NCBI RefSeq assembly: GCF_034931025.1
Contig: NZ_JAYGIL010000006.1
Coordinates: 62,001 to 126,000, forward strand
From: Arcicella gelida
Lineage (GTDB): Bacteria > Bacteroidota > Bacteroidia > Cytophagales > Spirosomataceae
Length of the DNA: 64,000 bases
Direction: 5' to 3'
Shown: piece by piece, positions 52,770-60,597 of the stretch
How positions within the stretch are numbered: position 1 is the first letter of the stretch
Layout: each line of letters opens with the position of its first letter
Program-made: the position numbers and the translations under genes
The notes under the pieces: generated by a model
What the model was told of the DNA's origin: nothing
Seen by the model: the letters and a program-made list of their open reading frames with translations, nothing else
The model's database searches: none

Positions 52770-53935
52770 TATGAAATCCTCTTATTCTTTTTATCTATCC
52801 TCACTGCTCTGCCAATAGCATCATTGCCGTATTTATCTCTAATTCTATCCATCGCATCATATAATGGGACAACTTTGGTGCTATTATCAAATAAATTAAG
52901 TTGTTCTAAGGCTCTAACTAGTTTCGTGAATCGAATTCCAATTAGGCGTATTAACAATCGTCGGTCGTAGAGTTTTTGAAAAAGGTCGAGTGAGGCTTTA
53001 ATTAATACGTGGTCGGCAGAGGTGATAGGAATATTAAGTTGTTTGGTGTGGGTATCAAAATTGGAGTACCTTATTTTAATAGAAATACAACCTGTACAAT
53101 GACCACTTTTCCGAAGGTCATAACAAAGTTGCTCGGTCATAGTAATAAAAAGGTTATTCAATAGGTTAACGTCAGTAGTATCTTGTTGAAAAGTCATTTC
53201 CTTGCTCATTCCCTTTTGCTCGTGATAGGGAACAACAGGAGTAAAATCTATTCCATTCGCACGCTCCCAAAGCGTTTTGCCTATTTTACCAAAGGTTTTT
53301 TCTAATAATTTGAGAGGCATTTGGCTCAATGTTCCTACATGAGTTACACCCATATTTCTAAGAGTTTGCGAAGTAACATTTCCAATTAGAGGAATTTTTG
53401 AAACTGTTAAAGGAGCTAAATAACTTTTCTCTGTTCCTTGTAATATTTGTATTTGTCGAGCTGGTTTAACTTCATTTGTTGCTACTTTGGAAACAGTTTT
53501 ATTGGTCGCTAATGCCATTGAGATTGACAAACCTGTTTCTTTGATAATTTTTTGGCGTAATTCTGAGGCAAATTTCCACGTACCAAAAAAACGCTCCATA
53601 CCAGTCACATCAACATAAAATTCATCAATTGAAGCTTTTTCAACAACAGGAGCATTTTCAGTAATAATGTCAGTCACCATTTTTGAATGTGCTGAATAAG
53701 CTTCATAATCGCCTCTCAAAATAATGGCATCTGGACAAAGCTGACGTGCTAATTTCATAGGCATTGCAGAACGAACGCCAAACTTACGAGTCTCATAAGA
53801 ACAAGCAGAAACAACGCCTCGGTCAGACTGCCCACCCACAATTACTGGTTTCCCTACTAATTGTGAGTCACGCAATCTTTCTACTGCCACGAAAAAGCAA
53901 TCCAAATCCATGTGTACAATTGCCTTATCGTTCAT
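52769..53935 (-). CDS. dinB: Y-family translesion DNA polymerase (Pol IV / ImuB-like)
   Basis: 388 residues. The active site is complete: VHMDLDCFFVAVE (first Asp, steric gate Phe) and EKASIDEFYVDVTG (Asp-Glu pair), so unlike classical ImuB it should be catalytic. The little-finger domain follows. Near the C-terminus QLNLF (345-349) is a beta-clamp binding motif. It heads the leftward operon polymerase - dnaE2 - SRAP; no imuA or recA-like partner is present. An operator-like palindrome lies over its promoter, consistent with damage control. Full-length. Confidence 0.93.
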   Translation of the reverse strand: MNDKAIVHMDLDCFFVAVERLRDSQLVGKPVIVGGQSDRGVVSACSYETRKFGVRSAMPMKLARQLCPDAIILRGDYEAYSAHSKMVTDIITENAPVVEKASIDEFYVDVTGMERFFGTWKFASELRQKIIKETGLSISMALATNKTVSKVATNEVKPARQIQILQGTEKSYLAPLTVSKIPLIGNVTSQTLRNMGVTHVGTLSQMPLKLLEKTFGKIGKTLWERANGIDFTPVVPYHEQKGMSKEMTFQQDTTDVNLLNNLFITMTEQLCYDLRKSGHCTGCISIKIRYSNFDTHTKQLNIPITSADHVLIKASLDLFQKLYDRRLLIRLIGIRFTKLVRALEQLNLFDNSTKVVPLYDAMDRIRDKYGNDAIGRAVRIDKKNKRIS

Positions 53936-53951
53936 TAATTTCTTTCTTTAT

Positions 53952-53972
53952 GAATACAAATATTATTCATTT
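53952..53972 (-). promoter_or_regulatory. Operator palindrome at the translesion operon promoter
   Basis: ATGAATA-N7-TATTCAT, perfect 7-base arms, 17 bases upstream of the polymerase start. On the minus strand its spacer contains an AATATTTG resembling a -7 element, with a TTG 22 bases further up. A repressor here would block transcription. The same TGAATA-N7-TATTCA recurs at 54035-54053. Confidence 0.6.
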
Positions 53973-54034
53973 TTAATTGTATTAGCCAACAATATAAATA
54001 AAATTATTGTTCAAATATTAAATAATCGCCAAAA

Positions 54035-54053
54035 TGAATAAAAAAAGTATTCA
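54035..54053. promoter_or_regulatory. Second operator copy
   Basis: TGAATA, seven bases, TATTCA: identical arms and spacing to 53953-53971, centre-to-centre 82 bases, close to eight helical turns. This suggests cooperative or looping repression. Confidence 0.55.
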
Positions 54054-54084
54054 AAATGAGTTAATTCAAATGCCTTAAAATGAG

Positions 54085-54110
54085 AAAAGCCCATCAATTG
54101 ATGGGCTTTT
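54085..54110. terminator. Perfect palindromic terminator without an adjacent gene
   Basis: AAAAGCCCATCAA is exactly inverted without a loop gap, flanked by T runs. No protein gene ends here on either strand: the operon on the left starts away from it and the methyltransferase on the right reads away. It points to a non-coding transcript. Confidence 0.75.
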
Positions 54111-54210
54111 TAATGCTTGAGAAAAGTGGTTTCAATACCTAAATGGTTCGATTCAGAATCATTTTTGGGGTTACTAAACTGTTTCAGGAACTTAGGCTGC
54201 TGAATAATGC
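54085..54210 (-). ncRNA. Candidate small RNA (about 125 nt)
   Basis: On the minus strand TTTG (complement 54242-54245), 18 bases, TAAATTTG (complement 54216-54223) form a good Bacteroidota promoter; about 120 bases later the perfect terminator at 54085-54110 ends the transcript. In between only a 7-codon frame exists, plus a GATTC-T-GAATC hairpin. I do not recognise a known RNA family. It could regulate the neighbouring translesion operon or the methyltransferase. Confidence 0.5.
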
Positions 54211-54215
54211 TAAAA

Positions 54216-54245
54216 CAAATTTACGAATCTAATCGGTTACCCAAA
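54216..54245 (-). promoter_or_regulatory. Promoter for the candidate small RNA
   Basis: TTTG / 18 bases / TAAATTTG on the minus strand. No coding gene lies downstream within reach, which makes the promoter notable. Confidence 0.55.
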
Positions 54246-54391
54246 TTCTTTTGGTATTTAGCTATGACAATATTGTAGTATGAATATTGAAGGAACTCAA
54301 AAAGAATATTTGTACTATTATTTGAAAATATTTTAATTAGGACTAAAAATTAAATCAGTTTAGTTAGTTTTTTTATAGATTGGTATAAAGA

Positions 54392-54425
54392 ACCATTTTG
54401 TATTTTTGTATTTTTGTATTTTTGA
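54392..54425 (+). repeat. 9-base tandem repeat in the methyltransferase promoter
   Basis: TTTTTGTAT is repeated about three and a half times. Each unit contains TTTG or TTTTG-type promoter pieces, so changes in copy number could alter promoter spacing (phase-variation candidate). Confidence 0.6.
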
Positions 54426-54451
54426 AATATTCTAAATGGTTTCAACATTGA

Positions 54452-55975
54452 ATGACGATAAGTAGGAAGAAAGAGTTAGGAGCATTTTACACTCCTAATT
54501 TAGTTACAGATGCACTATGTAACTGGGCAATATTAAATAAATCAGATATTCTTCTTGAACCCAGTTTTGGAGGATGTAATTTTTTGGTATCATCTATTAA
54601 TAGACTAAAATCTCTTGACTGTAAAAATCCCTTAGAAAATGTCTTTGGCTATGATATTGATAGTGATGCTTTTAGGATACTCAATGAAAAAGGTTTGTCT
54701 GGCGACAATTTTTTACATAAGGATTTTCTCAAATCACAACAAAATGACCTCCCGAATAAAGTAACAGCTACTCTTGGAAACCCACCTTTTTTACCAATAA
54801 ACAAGCTTCCTTTACAGTACCGTCAAGAGGTTTTAGAAAATATAAAATTTAGAACATTAATAATTGATAAGAGGTCAAGCCTGTGGGTTTATTTTATAGT
54901 CCATTCCCTACATTTTCTAAAAGAAGATGGTAAAATGGCTTGGATTGTTCCTGATAGTGTATATTTCACAGATTATGGCAAAATATTTCTTGCTGAAATA
55001 TCAAGTTTGTTTTCATCGGTGAAATTATTGCGTATTAAAGAAAGGTTTTTTTATGAATCAGGCACTCATGAAAAAACTTGTATTTTACTCTGTGAAGGTT
55101 TCGAAAAGACCCCTTTGGGGTTGGAAATATTTAATTATGAATCTCTAAATAATGCTCTCGCTGATTTAGCTAAGAATAAGTTTATAAATAGACCTGAACC
55201 TACAATTACTAATTTTTCTATCTCAAATAAATTCAAACTCATGAAGCTTGGAGATATATTTGAAGTTCGAATAGGAATAGTTATAGGAGCAACTAAATTA
55301 CTCACTCTTAAAGTAAAAGATGCTGAAAAAAGCCCTTATTTCCCAGAGTATGTTTACCCTTTAATAACAAAGGGGAAGCAACTTAAAAATATAACAATAA
55401 ATAAATCTACTCTTTTACAAGTTAAAGATACAGCTTCATACATTATAGATGGCGTTAATTTAGAAAAGAGTAATTATGAATTATATAAATGCTTACTTGA
55501 GAGTATTCCCAATGATGTAATTTCTAATGTAACGTTTCAAAAGCGTACTCATCCTTTTGGATATGATGACTTTAGAAATCCTGATGCTTTTCTCACATAT
55601 TTTGCTCAAAAACTTCCACGTCTAATCGAGAATGAAAACAAAGCCCTAAATTGTTCAAACTCGATTCATAGATTGTATTTAAAAAGTGATTACCTAGAAA
55701 GGAGTGATATCATTAGATTTATTGCAATACAAATGTTTTGTAATTTTTTAAGTAATGAAACTCTATCAATTGCTCGAGAATATGGAAATAATATCTTAAA
55801 ATATGAGCCAAGTGATGCTGTCAAAATTCCAGTACTAATTCCCATTAAATTTCAAAATTCTTTCAAAAAATCCTTAGATATAATTTTTGAAAAGCTAGTA
55901 TTAAAAATTGAAGCAGGTAAGCTAGATGATGCAAGCAAAATAGCAAAAAAGTTCCTTGATTCATTTCTATTCTAA
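54452..55975 (+). CDS. N6-adenine DNA methyltransferase (Eco57I-like, solitary)
   Basis: 507 residues. Motif X is RKKELGAFYTPNLVTDAL, the SAM motif I is ILLEPSFGGCNFL, and motif IV is ATLGNPPFLPINK (NPPF, adenine-N6 type). The order X-I-IV fits gamma-class enzymes. Residues from about 270 form a target-recognition region (LGDIFEVRIGIVIGATKLLT) like type IIG/type I specificity modules. There is no nuclease domain at the N-terminus, and no restriction gene of a recognised family is adjacent. It is therefore an orphan or epigenetic methyltransferase, or the modification arm of a new system with the cassette at 56003-59912 (convergent). Confidence 0.87.
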   Translation: MTISRKKELGAFYTPNLVTDALCNWAILNKSDILLEPSFGGCNFLVSSINRLKSLDCKNPLENVFGYDIDSDAFRILNEKGLSGDNFLHKDFLKSQQNDLPNKVTATLGNPPFLPINKLPLQYRQEVLENIKFRTLIIDKRSSLWVYFIVHSLHFLKEDGKMAWIVPDSVYFTDYGKIFLAEISSLFSSVKLLRIKERFFYESGTHEKTCILLCEGFEKTPLGLEIFNYESLNNALADLAKNKFINRPEPTITNFSISNKFKLMKLGDIFEVRIGIVIGATKLLTLKVKDAEKSPYFPEYVYPLITKGKQLKNITINKSTLLQVKDTASYIIDGVNLEKSNYELYKCLLESIPNDVISNVTFQKRTHPFGYDDFRNPDAFLTYFAQKLPRLIENENKALNCSNSIHRLYLKSDYLERSDIIRFIAIQMFCNFLSNETLSIAREYGNNILKYEPSDAVKIPVLIPIKFQNSFKKSLDIIFEKLVLKIEAGKLDDASKIAKKFLDSFLF

Positions 55976-56002
55976 ATATTCAAATTAAGTGTTTTTTTGT
56001 TT

Positions 56003-56689
56003 TTATTGACCATAATGAAAATCTCTAATTAAATATTTTTTATTATGTCTCAAAGAATTCATGTGACTATGTAAGTTATTAAAATATTGTTCGTACAAAA
56101 ACTTCTCGTTTTTATAAATTAAGTCTCTCCATTCTGGGGCTTCATGGATTTGTACAGCATCATTATTGGTAAATTCACATAAAATCATATCAAGTAATAA
56201 TGCTAGGTTCATGGGAGCAAAACTTAATCTTGGTATAGAGAGCCAGTTATCTAATTTGGTATCTTCTAAACCATCATCTAACATTTCCTGAGTAGATTTA
56301 CCTCCATACTGTAAATGAAAAATAGGTACTCTTTGATTGGTAGTAATTTCTGGAAGAGCATAATCAAAATGGAATTTTCTTATTAATTGTTGTTCTTGCT
56401 CATCGCAAAGAGCTAGAAAATAAGAGTTGATGCCCTCTTCGCCAATAATGTTTGCTCCTAAAATTACCTTGTGAATTTGTTTTTCCACAACCATATGAAA
56501 ACTTATGTGAATTTTAAAAGAGTTTTCACTAAAGTCGACACCTTTATAAGAAGAATAACTATTGTATAAGTTCGTGGCTAAATCTTGGAATGATGAATTG
56601 AAAAAACCTCTTGCTTGTATATATTCTAGGGTTTTAAATTCATTTTTTTTAAAATCCGTAAAAGGCGGATATTGAGTATTTATTTTCAT
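56003..56689 (-). CDS. Unknown third protein of the GHKL-receiver cassette
   Basis: 228 residues of no family I recognise. It starts KINTQYPPFTDFKKNEFKTL. Beta strands with His-rich segments (FKIHISFHMVVEKQIHKVI; VPIFHLQYGGKS) precede a hydrophobic block LSIPRLSFAPMNLALLLDMI and a basic, aromatic C-terminus (HSHMNSLRHNKKYLIRDFHY). No signal peptide or clear membrane helix. It overlaps the receiver gene by 4 bases (ATGA), so it is translationally coupled to it. By position it is a likely effector or adaptor, but this is inference. Confidence 0.8.
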   Translation of the reverse strand: MKINTQYPPFTDFKKNEFKTLEYIQARGFFNSSFQDLATNLYNSYSSYKGVDFSENSFKIHISFHMVVEKQIHKVILGANIIGEEGINSYFLALCDEQEQQLIRKFHFDYALPEITTNQRVPIFHLQYGGKSTQEMLDDGLEDTKLDNWLSIPRLSFAPMNLALLLDMILCEFTNNDAVQIHEAPEWRDLIYKNEKFLYEQYFNNLHSHMNSLRHNKKYLIRDFHYGQ

Positions 56690-57663
56690 TGTAAAGGTGC
56701 CATTAATCGTATTTCATCAAAATATAATAATTTTTCATAACCTCCATGTAAAATAGTTTCCCTGAGTTTTATGGCCACTGCGACAGAATCTCTTGATTCA
56801 TCAACAAATGCAACTGTCTCAGGAAATGCTTCTTGTGTGGCATGACATTTTGAATAATCATCTTCAGTGATTCTCTCAAGCAAACGGCCTCTATGGGATG
56901 GTAAACCTGGAGAATTTACATTCTCTCCTAGAATGTTTATCAATTCAGACTTCCACCAACGAGGATTTTTATCATTCGAAAAGATGCCAGTATACTTAGC
57001 CCTTTCAAAAGTATCCTTTACTTTTTCAAATCCAGTTTCATTTAACCCCAATAAAGTAGCTGCCCATAGTTCATCATACAGAAATCCTGGACGAGACATA
57101 AGTGTTTTTCTCACCCAATTAGAAATTTCAATAATTAGTCCACCATCATGAAAGTTTTCTTTTAGATTTTTAGGAATTATTGCTTTTACTTTTTCTTGGT
57201 CAATTATTGGACATTTTAAGAGAGTTAAAAGTGAATTTATGCTCTCTGGTTTCTTACGTTTTATTTCATTAAAAGATGTTGCAATAGAATGAATTTCGGC
57301 ATAATAATTAGAAATATTTTCAATTGGATACATTTCTTCATAAATATTTTTTTCTTGACTATCAACAATACTTGGCTCCATTCCAGTAAAACAAACAATA
57401 GGACATTCTTTCCATTGTTGCCTAATAATTGATGCGGCGGAAGACCCTTTTTTTATCAGATTCGTATTTGGTATTGAATCGATTAGATTATGGTCAATGA
57501 TTATAAGCTCAGGTTCTTCATCTTTCAAAAGATTTTGTATTATTTCGCCTACATCTTGTTTGTTTACGTCAATAAAATCGCACTTTATCTCTAAAGAGGC
57601 TGCTAAATTATTCGAGCTTATTATTCTTTCAGGATTATCGTCAATCCAAATAAATTTCATCAT
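56686..57663 (-). CDS. Receiver-domain protein with novel C-terminal domain
   Basis: 325 residues. Residues 1-130 are a response-regulator receiver: acidic pair in FIWIDDNPERI (Asp8-Asp9), phospho-acceptor Asp57 in LIIIDHNLI, and Thr93 in IVCFTGMEP. The usual Lys of the last strand is not evident. Residues about 150-325 are a separate domain without HTH or known output motif (PGFLYDELWAATLLGLNETG; GRLLERITEDDY; ESRDSVAVAIKLRETI). Coupled to the kinase by a one-base overlap (TAATG) and to the third gene by ATGA. It is the expected phospho-partner of the dual-GHKL protein. Confidence 0.85.
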   Translation of the reverse strand: MMKFIWIDDNPERIISSNNLAASLEIKCDFIDVNKQDVGEIIQNLLKDEEPELIIIDHNLIDSIPNTNLIKKGSSAASIIRQQWKECPIVCFTGMEPSIVDSQEKNIYEEMYPIENISNYYAEIHSIATSFNEIKRKKPESINSLLTLLKCPIIDQEKVKAIIPKNLKENFHDGGLIIEISNWVRKTLMSRPGFLYDELWAATLLGLNETGFEKVKDTFERAKYTGIFSNDKNPRWWKSELINILGENVNSPGLPSHRGRLLERITEDDYSKCHATQEAFPETVAFVDESRDSVAVAIKLRETILHGGYEKLLYFDEIRLMAPLQ

Positions 57664-59912
57664 TATGCTAATTTAATTTCTAATACTGCCTTCCATTGTT
57701 CAAATGGATTAATAAATTTAATACTTCCTTCATGAGCCAAAATTATCTCTTTAACAATTCCAAGTCCAAGCCCACTACCACTACCAACCATAATTGAATC
57801 TTCAGGATTTATCTGTTGTTCAAGCTTATTATACAAATTTCCTGTAGGGTCTGATATAAATGGGATAAATACTTCCTCATAATTTGATTCGTCAATTCCC
57901 AGACCTGTATCCATTATTAATATCTTATTCAATCCCGATTCACGACTTGCTTGGACATTTATTACCCTTTGGTTTCCCCCAGCAATTACAGATTTGATTG
58001 AATTTGATACGGTATTAAGTAAAATCGAATACAATTCAGCTTCTAAAATATTCTTAACCACTAAATTGTTAGGTATATCATTATACCTAATTTCAATATT
58101 ATATTTTTTTGTAATAAGGTCAAAAACTTTGGCTACCTTAATAACTCTATCTTTAAGAGCAATATTACCAGCTCTAGCTTTTCTATAGTCTACTCCTACC
58201 AAAGATGTTAGACCCAATAACTCTTTAAGTCTCTCTTTCAAATTTTCAAATCCATCTGCAATTTTTAGAAGACTCTCTTTACTATTTTCATTGACATCCT
58301 TTCTAATATTATTTAAGGAATTTTTACTATCTTCTAATAGTCCCAGTAATGATTTTACTTCATGTGAGAAGATCAATAATAATGTTGAAGTAGAAGCTAC
58401 TAATCGTAAATGTAAAAGTTCAGCTTTATTAGACTCATTATGTCTTTTTATTACTTCTGTAGCCTTAAGAAAAGATTTTTCAGTTTCAATTCTTTCACCT
58501 TCTGGTAATGTCTTTGTAATTAATTGAACTTCTCTTTCAAGGTAGTTTACAGCAGCTTCAACTGCTTTTATAGGTTCTATTTTTCTATGAAGGACGTCTT
58601 CAAACTCAAAAAGTGCTTTCTGAGTTTGTAATTGCGATTGCTGTCTAAGGTAGTAATCTCTTAGAATAGTTGACCAATCAATGGCAAACCTAGCAAAAAT
58701 TTTCAATTCATCTACCGCATCAGAGGCTACAAAACCCTCTCTGTTTAGCTTCATCTCAAACCCTATCGCTTTTTCACCTATTACAACATTTCCCATGTAA
58801 CTCCTCATTGACATCATGTTTAGTAAAGAACGTGAAGCATCAACACCTTGCAATTTTTGTGCAAAAGCTAATAGCTGGTTTTTAGGAGATGCTTTTCTCA
58901 AACCACGGTCTTTATCTATGTCTAACCAATCATCATCACCATATGGATATACCCTAAAGTTTCTAAATCGTACTTGAACACCACCCCATTCAGGTAATAT
59001 TTTTTCTAAACTGTCTAATGATAATAGAGAAGTATCTCTCATTTGGTCTCTCTTATCAACAAAAATAGCCACCTTTAGACTCACATCATTTAGATGTGTA
59101 AGTTTAATATTTGAAATTATTGATTTTTTCCCAAGGCCAAGTGCATTTAAATCACATACTATTTGTTTGTCATCATTTATATAAGCACTCAAAGTTCCCC
59201 AGCCAGATTCCATAAAATCTTCACGAATATCTCTTACTCCTCCCTCAAAATCAGGTGCTAAAATTTTAACAGTAAATCCTGGGTCTTCCACATATCCTTC
59301 TCGTTTTGTACCAGTATTTGCTGACAAAACAGAAAGTTGTCTTTTTAACCAGTTATAACCTCTAAGGTTCCATTCATCTGCAATTTCTCTAATAATTAAT
59401 ATCGTTCCTGTTGAAGAATTTTGTAATATTTTTGTTTGACCTCTACATTCAATTTTTGTTACATCAGTACCTGGTTCAAACTCTAACCATGGGAAATCAA
59501 CTTCTGTATATTGTATTTCGTTTTGAAAACCCACAGAACGATTATTCTCGGTACCCGATGTTATTAGTTTTAAATATCCTCCTAAACGTCTACACGAAAA
59601 TCGCCCAATACCCTTTGCTCCTGTTAAAGGTCTGCCAAAAATAGGTGAAACGGAAACATTCTCTTTGTTATTTGTAGCAATACGCATCCAGTAATCTTGG
59701 AGCGTTTTAAAGTTCATACCTTTACCATTATCAATTACATGTATCTCCGATTTCCCTTCTACATTTTGAGTGAAAACGATTTGAACCTCAGTAGCATCAG
59801 CATCATAACTATTTTTTACAAGCTCAATCAATGCAAGATGAACAGTTTCTACTAGTTTTTCACCTAGCTCTCTAAGTAAAGCACTGTCAACAGTAAAATT
59901 AAGTATTTGCAT
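57663..59912 (-). CDS. Dual-GHKL sensor: MORC/Hsp90-like ATPase fused to histidine kinase
   Basis: 749 residues with two ATP-binding GHKL modules. The N-terminal one (about 20-180) is of MORC/Hsp90/MutL kind: ALIELVKNSYDADA (N box, Asn34), HVIDNGKGM (G1) and GAKGIGRFSCRRLGG (ATP lid). A transducer-like middle region (about 200-430) follows. The C-terminal part is a true histidine kinase: H box LIFSHEVKSLL with His517, N box LLNTVSNSIKSV, G1 MDTGLGIDE (668-672) and G2 GSGSGLGLGIVKE. No membrane helix or PAS domain exists, so the signal is intracellular. It heads a three-gene, overlapping operon. DNA- or phage-sensing by the MORC-like clamp is an attractive inference. Confidence 0.87.
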   Translation of the reverse strand: MQILNFTVDSALLRELGEKLVETVHLALIELVKNSYDADATEVQIVFTQNVEGKSEIHVIDNGKGMNFKTLQDYWMRIATNNKENVSVSPIFGRPLTGAKGIGRFSCRRLGGYLKLITSGTENNRSVGFQNEIQYTEVDFPWLEFEPGTDVTKIECRGQTKILQNSSTGTILIIREIADEWNLRGYNWLKRQLSVLSANTGTKREGYVEDPGFTVKILAPDFEGGVRDIREDFMESGWGTLSAYINDDKQIVCDLNALGLGKKSIISNIKLTHLNDVSLKVAIFVDKRDQMRDTSLLSLDSLEKILPEWGGVQVRFRNFRVYPYGDDDWLDIDKDRGLRKASPKNQLLAFAQKLQGVDASRSLLNMMSMRSYMGNVVIGEKAIGFEMKLNREGFVASDAVDELKIFARFAIDWSTILRDYYLRQQSQLQTQKALFEFEDVLHRKIEPIKAVEAAVNYLEREVQLITKTLPEGERIETEKSFLKATEVIKRHNESNKAELLHLRLVASTSTLLLIFSHEVKSLLGLLEDSKNSLNNIRKDVNENSKESLLKIADGFENLKERLKELLGLTSLVGVDYRKARAGNIALKDRVIKVAKVFDLITKKYNIEIRYNDIPNNLVVKNILEAELYSILLNTVSNSIKSVIAGGNQRVINVQASRESGLNKILIMDTGLGIDESNYEEVFIPFISDPTGNLYNKLEQQINPEDSIMVGSGSGLGLGIVKEIILAHEGSIKFINPFEQWKAVLEIKLA

Positions 59913-60597
59913 GTATTTATATTTAACAAAAACACTCTGATATAAAAATCGTTTATTTAACGAAATATATAGTCACTACTAGCAATTAGAAATTGTTCAA
60001 CATCTAAAGCTTTACGACTACCAAGATTAACCACCACTAACTATCATTTGATTGTTGAATATATTAGAATAAGAATCTACAATTAATATTTATACTAATT
60101 ACTAAATATCAATGTTGATACTTCCTTTGAACTCTAATCTCATTATAGAAATTGGATAATATTAATTCTCTATGAAACTCCCATCACAAAATATACCTAT
60201 TATTTTCGTATAACTTTCTAGTTTGTATGTATGGAGAAATATAATTCTTTGTTTAAAATTGAATACATTAGGAATTAAATCATTAAAACAATTTAAACTT
60301 TGCTTTTTCATTAATATTTCAACGCAATTTCGCAAATCTATCTACTTCAATTCATATTTTTTAGCGTATAAATACCTGTTTTATCCGCTAAAAAGTATAA
60401 ATATGCCTAAAAATGAATAAAAAACCAAATGTAGTTTACTTTGGAAAATAGAACGGAATGCCTTGTATAGTTTGGTTAAGCTCATAAATATGGTTTACCA
60501 ATTTTTTTTCAATAAAGCAATTATTAACCTTAGTAATCGGAATACTGAATACTAATTTCTCAACAACACGAAGCTTCTTTCGAAGTACGCAATCGTT
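59913..60597. other. Gene-free stretch with the first 19-bp core site
   Basis: About 685 AT-rich bases. It contains the promoter region of the GHKL operon, the core site at 60360-60392 and a hairpin near 60569-60586 (CGAAGCTTCTTTCGAAG). A 65-codon plus-strand frame at 60223 has no protein-like composition. Confidence 0.5.
60360..60392. repeat. Recombination-site-like core, copy 1
   Basis: TTTAGCGTATAAATACCTG (60360-60378) is identical to 62073-62091. Here it continues so that the arm TTTAGCGTATAA is inverted at 60381-60392 (TTATCCGCTAAA, one mismatch) around 9 bases. Imperfect 12-base arms round a short centre are the form of tyrosine-recombinase core or dif-like sites. Confidence 0.65.

Noticed and set aside
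54392..54425. CRISPR array (also the 11641 and 3018 repeats)
   Set aside because: Units of 8-10 bases without spacers; no 23-40 base repeat with unique spacers exists, and no cas gene beyond a stand-alone Cas2-like protein.
56686..57663. Detocs-type response regulator with phosphorylase effector
   Set aside because: The C-terminal domain shows no nucleoside-phosphorylase motif and the kinase lacks the TPR sensor; the cassette is a different system if defensive.
60223..60420. 65-codon plus-strand frame
   Set aside because: AT-driven frame of Phe/Ile/Lys/Tyr running through the 19-bp core site; no start context.
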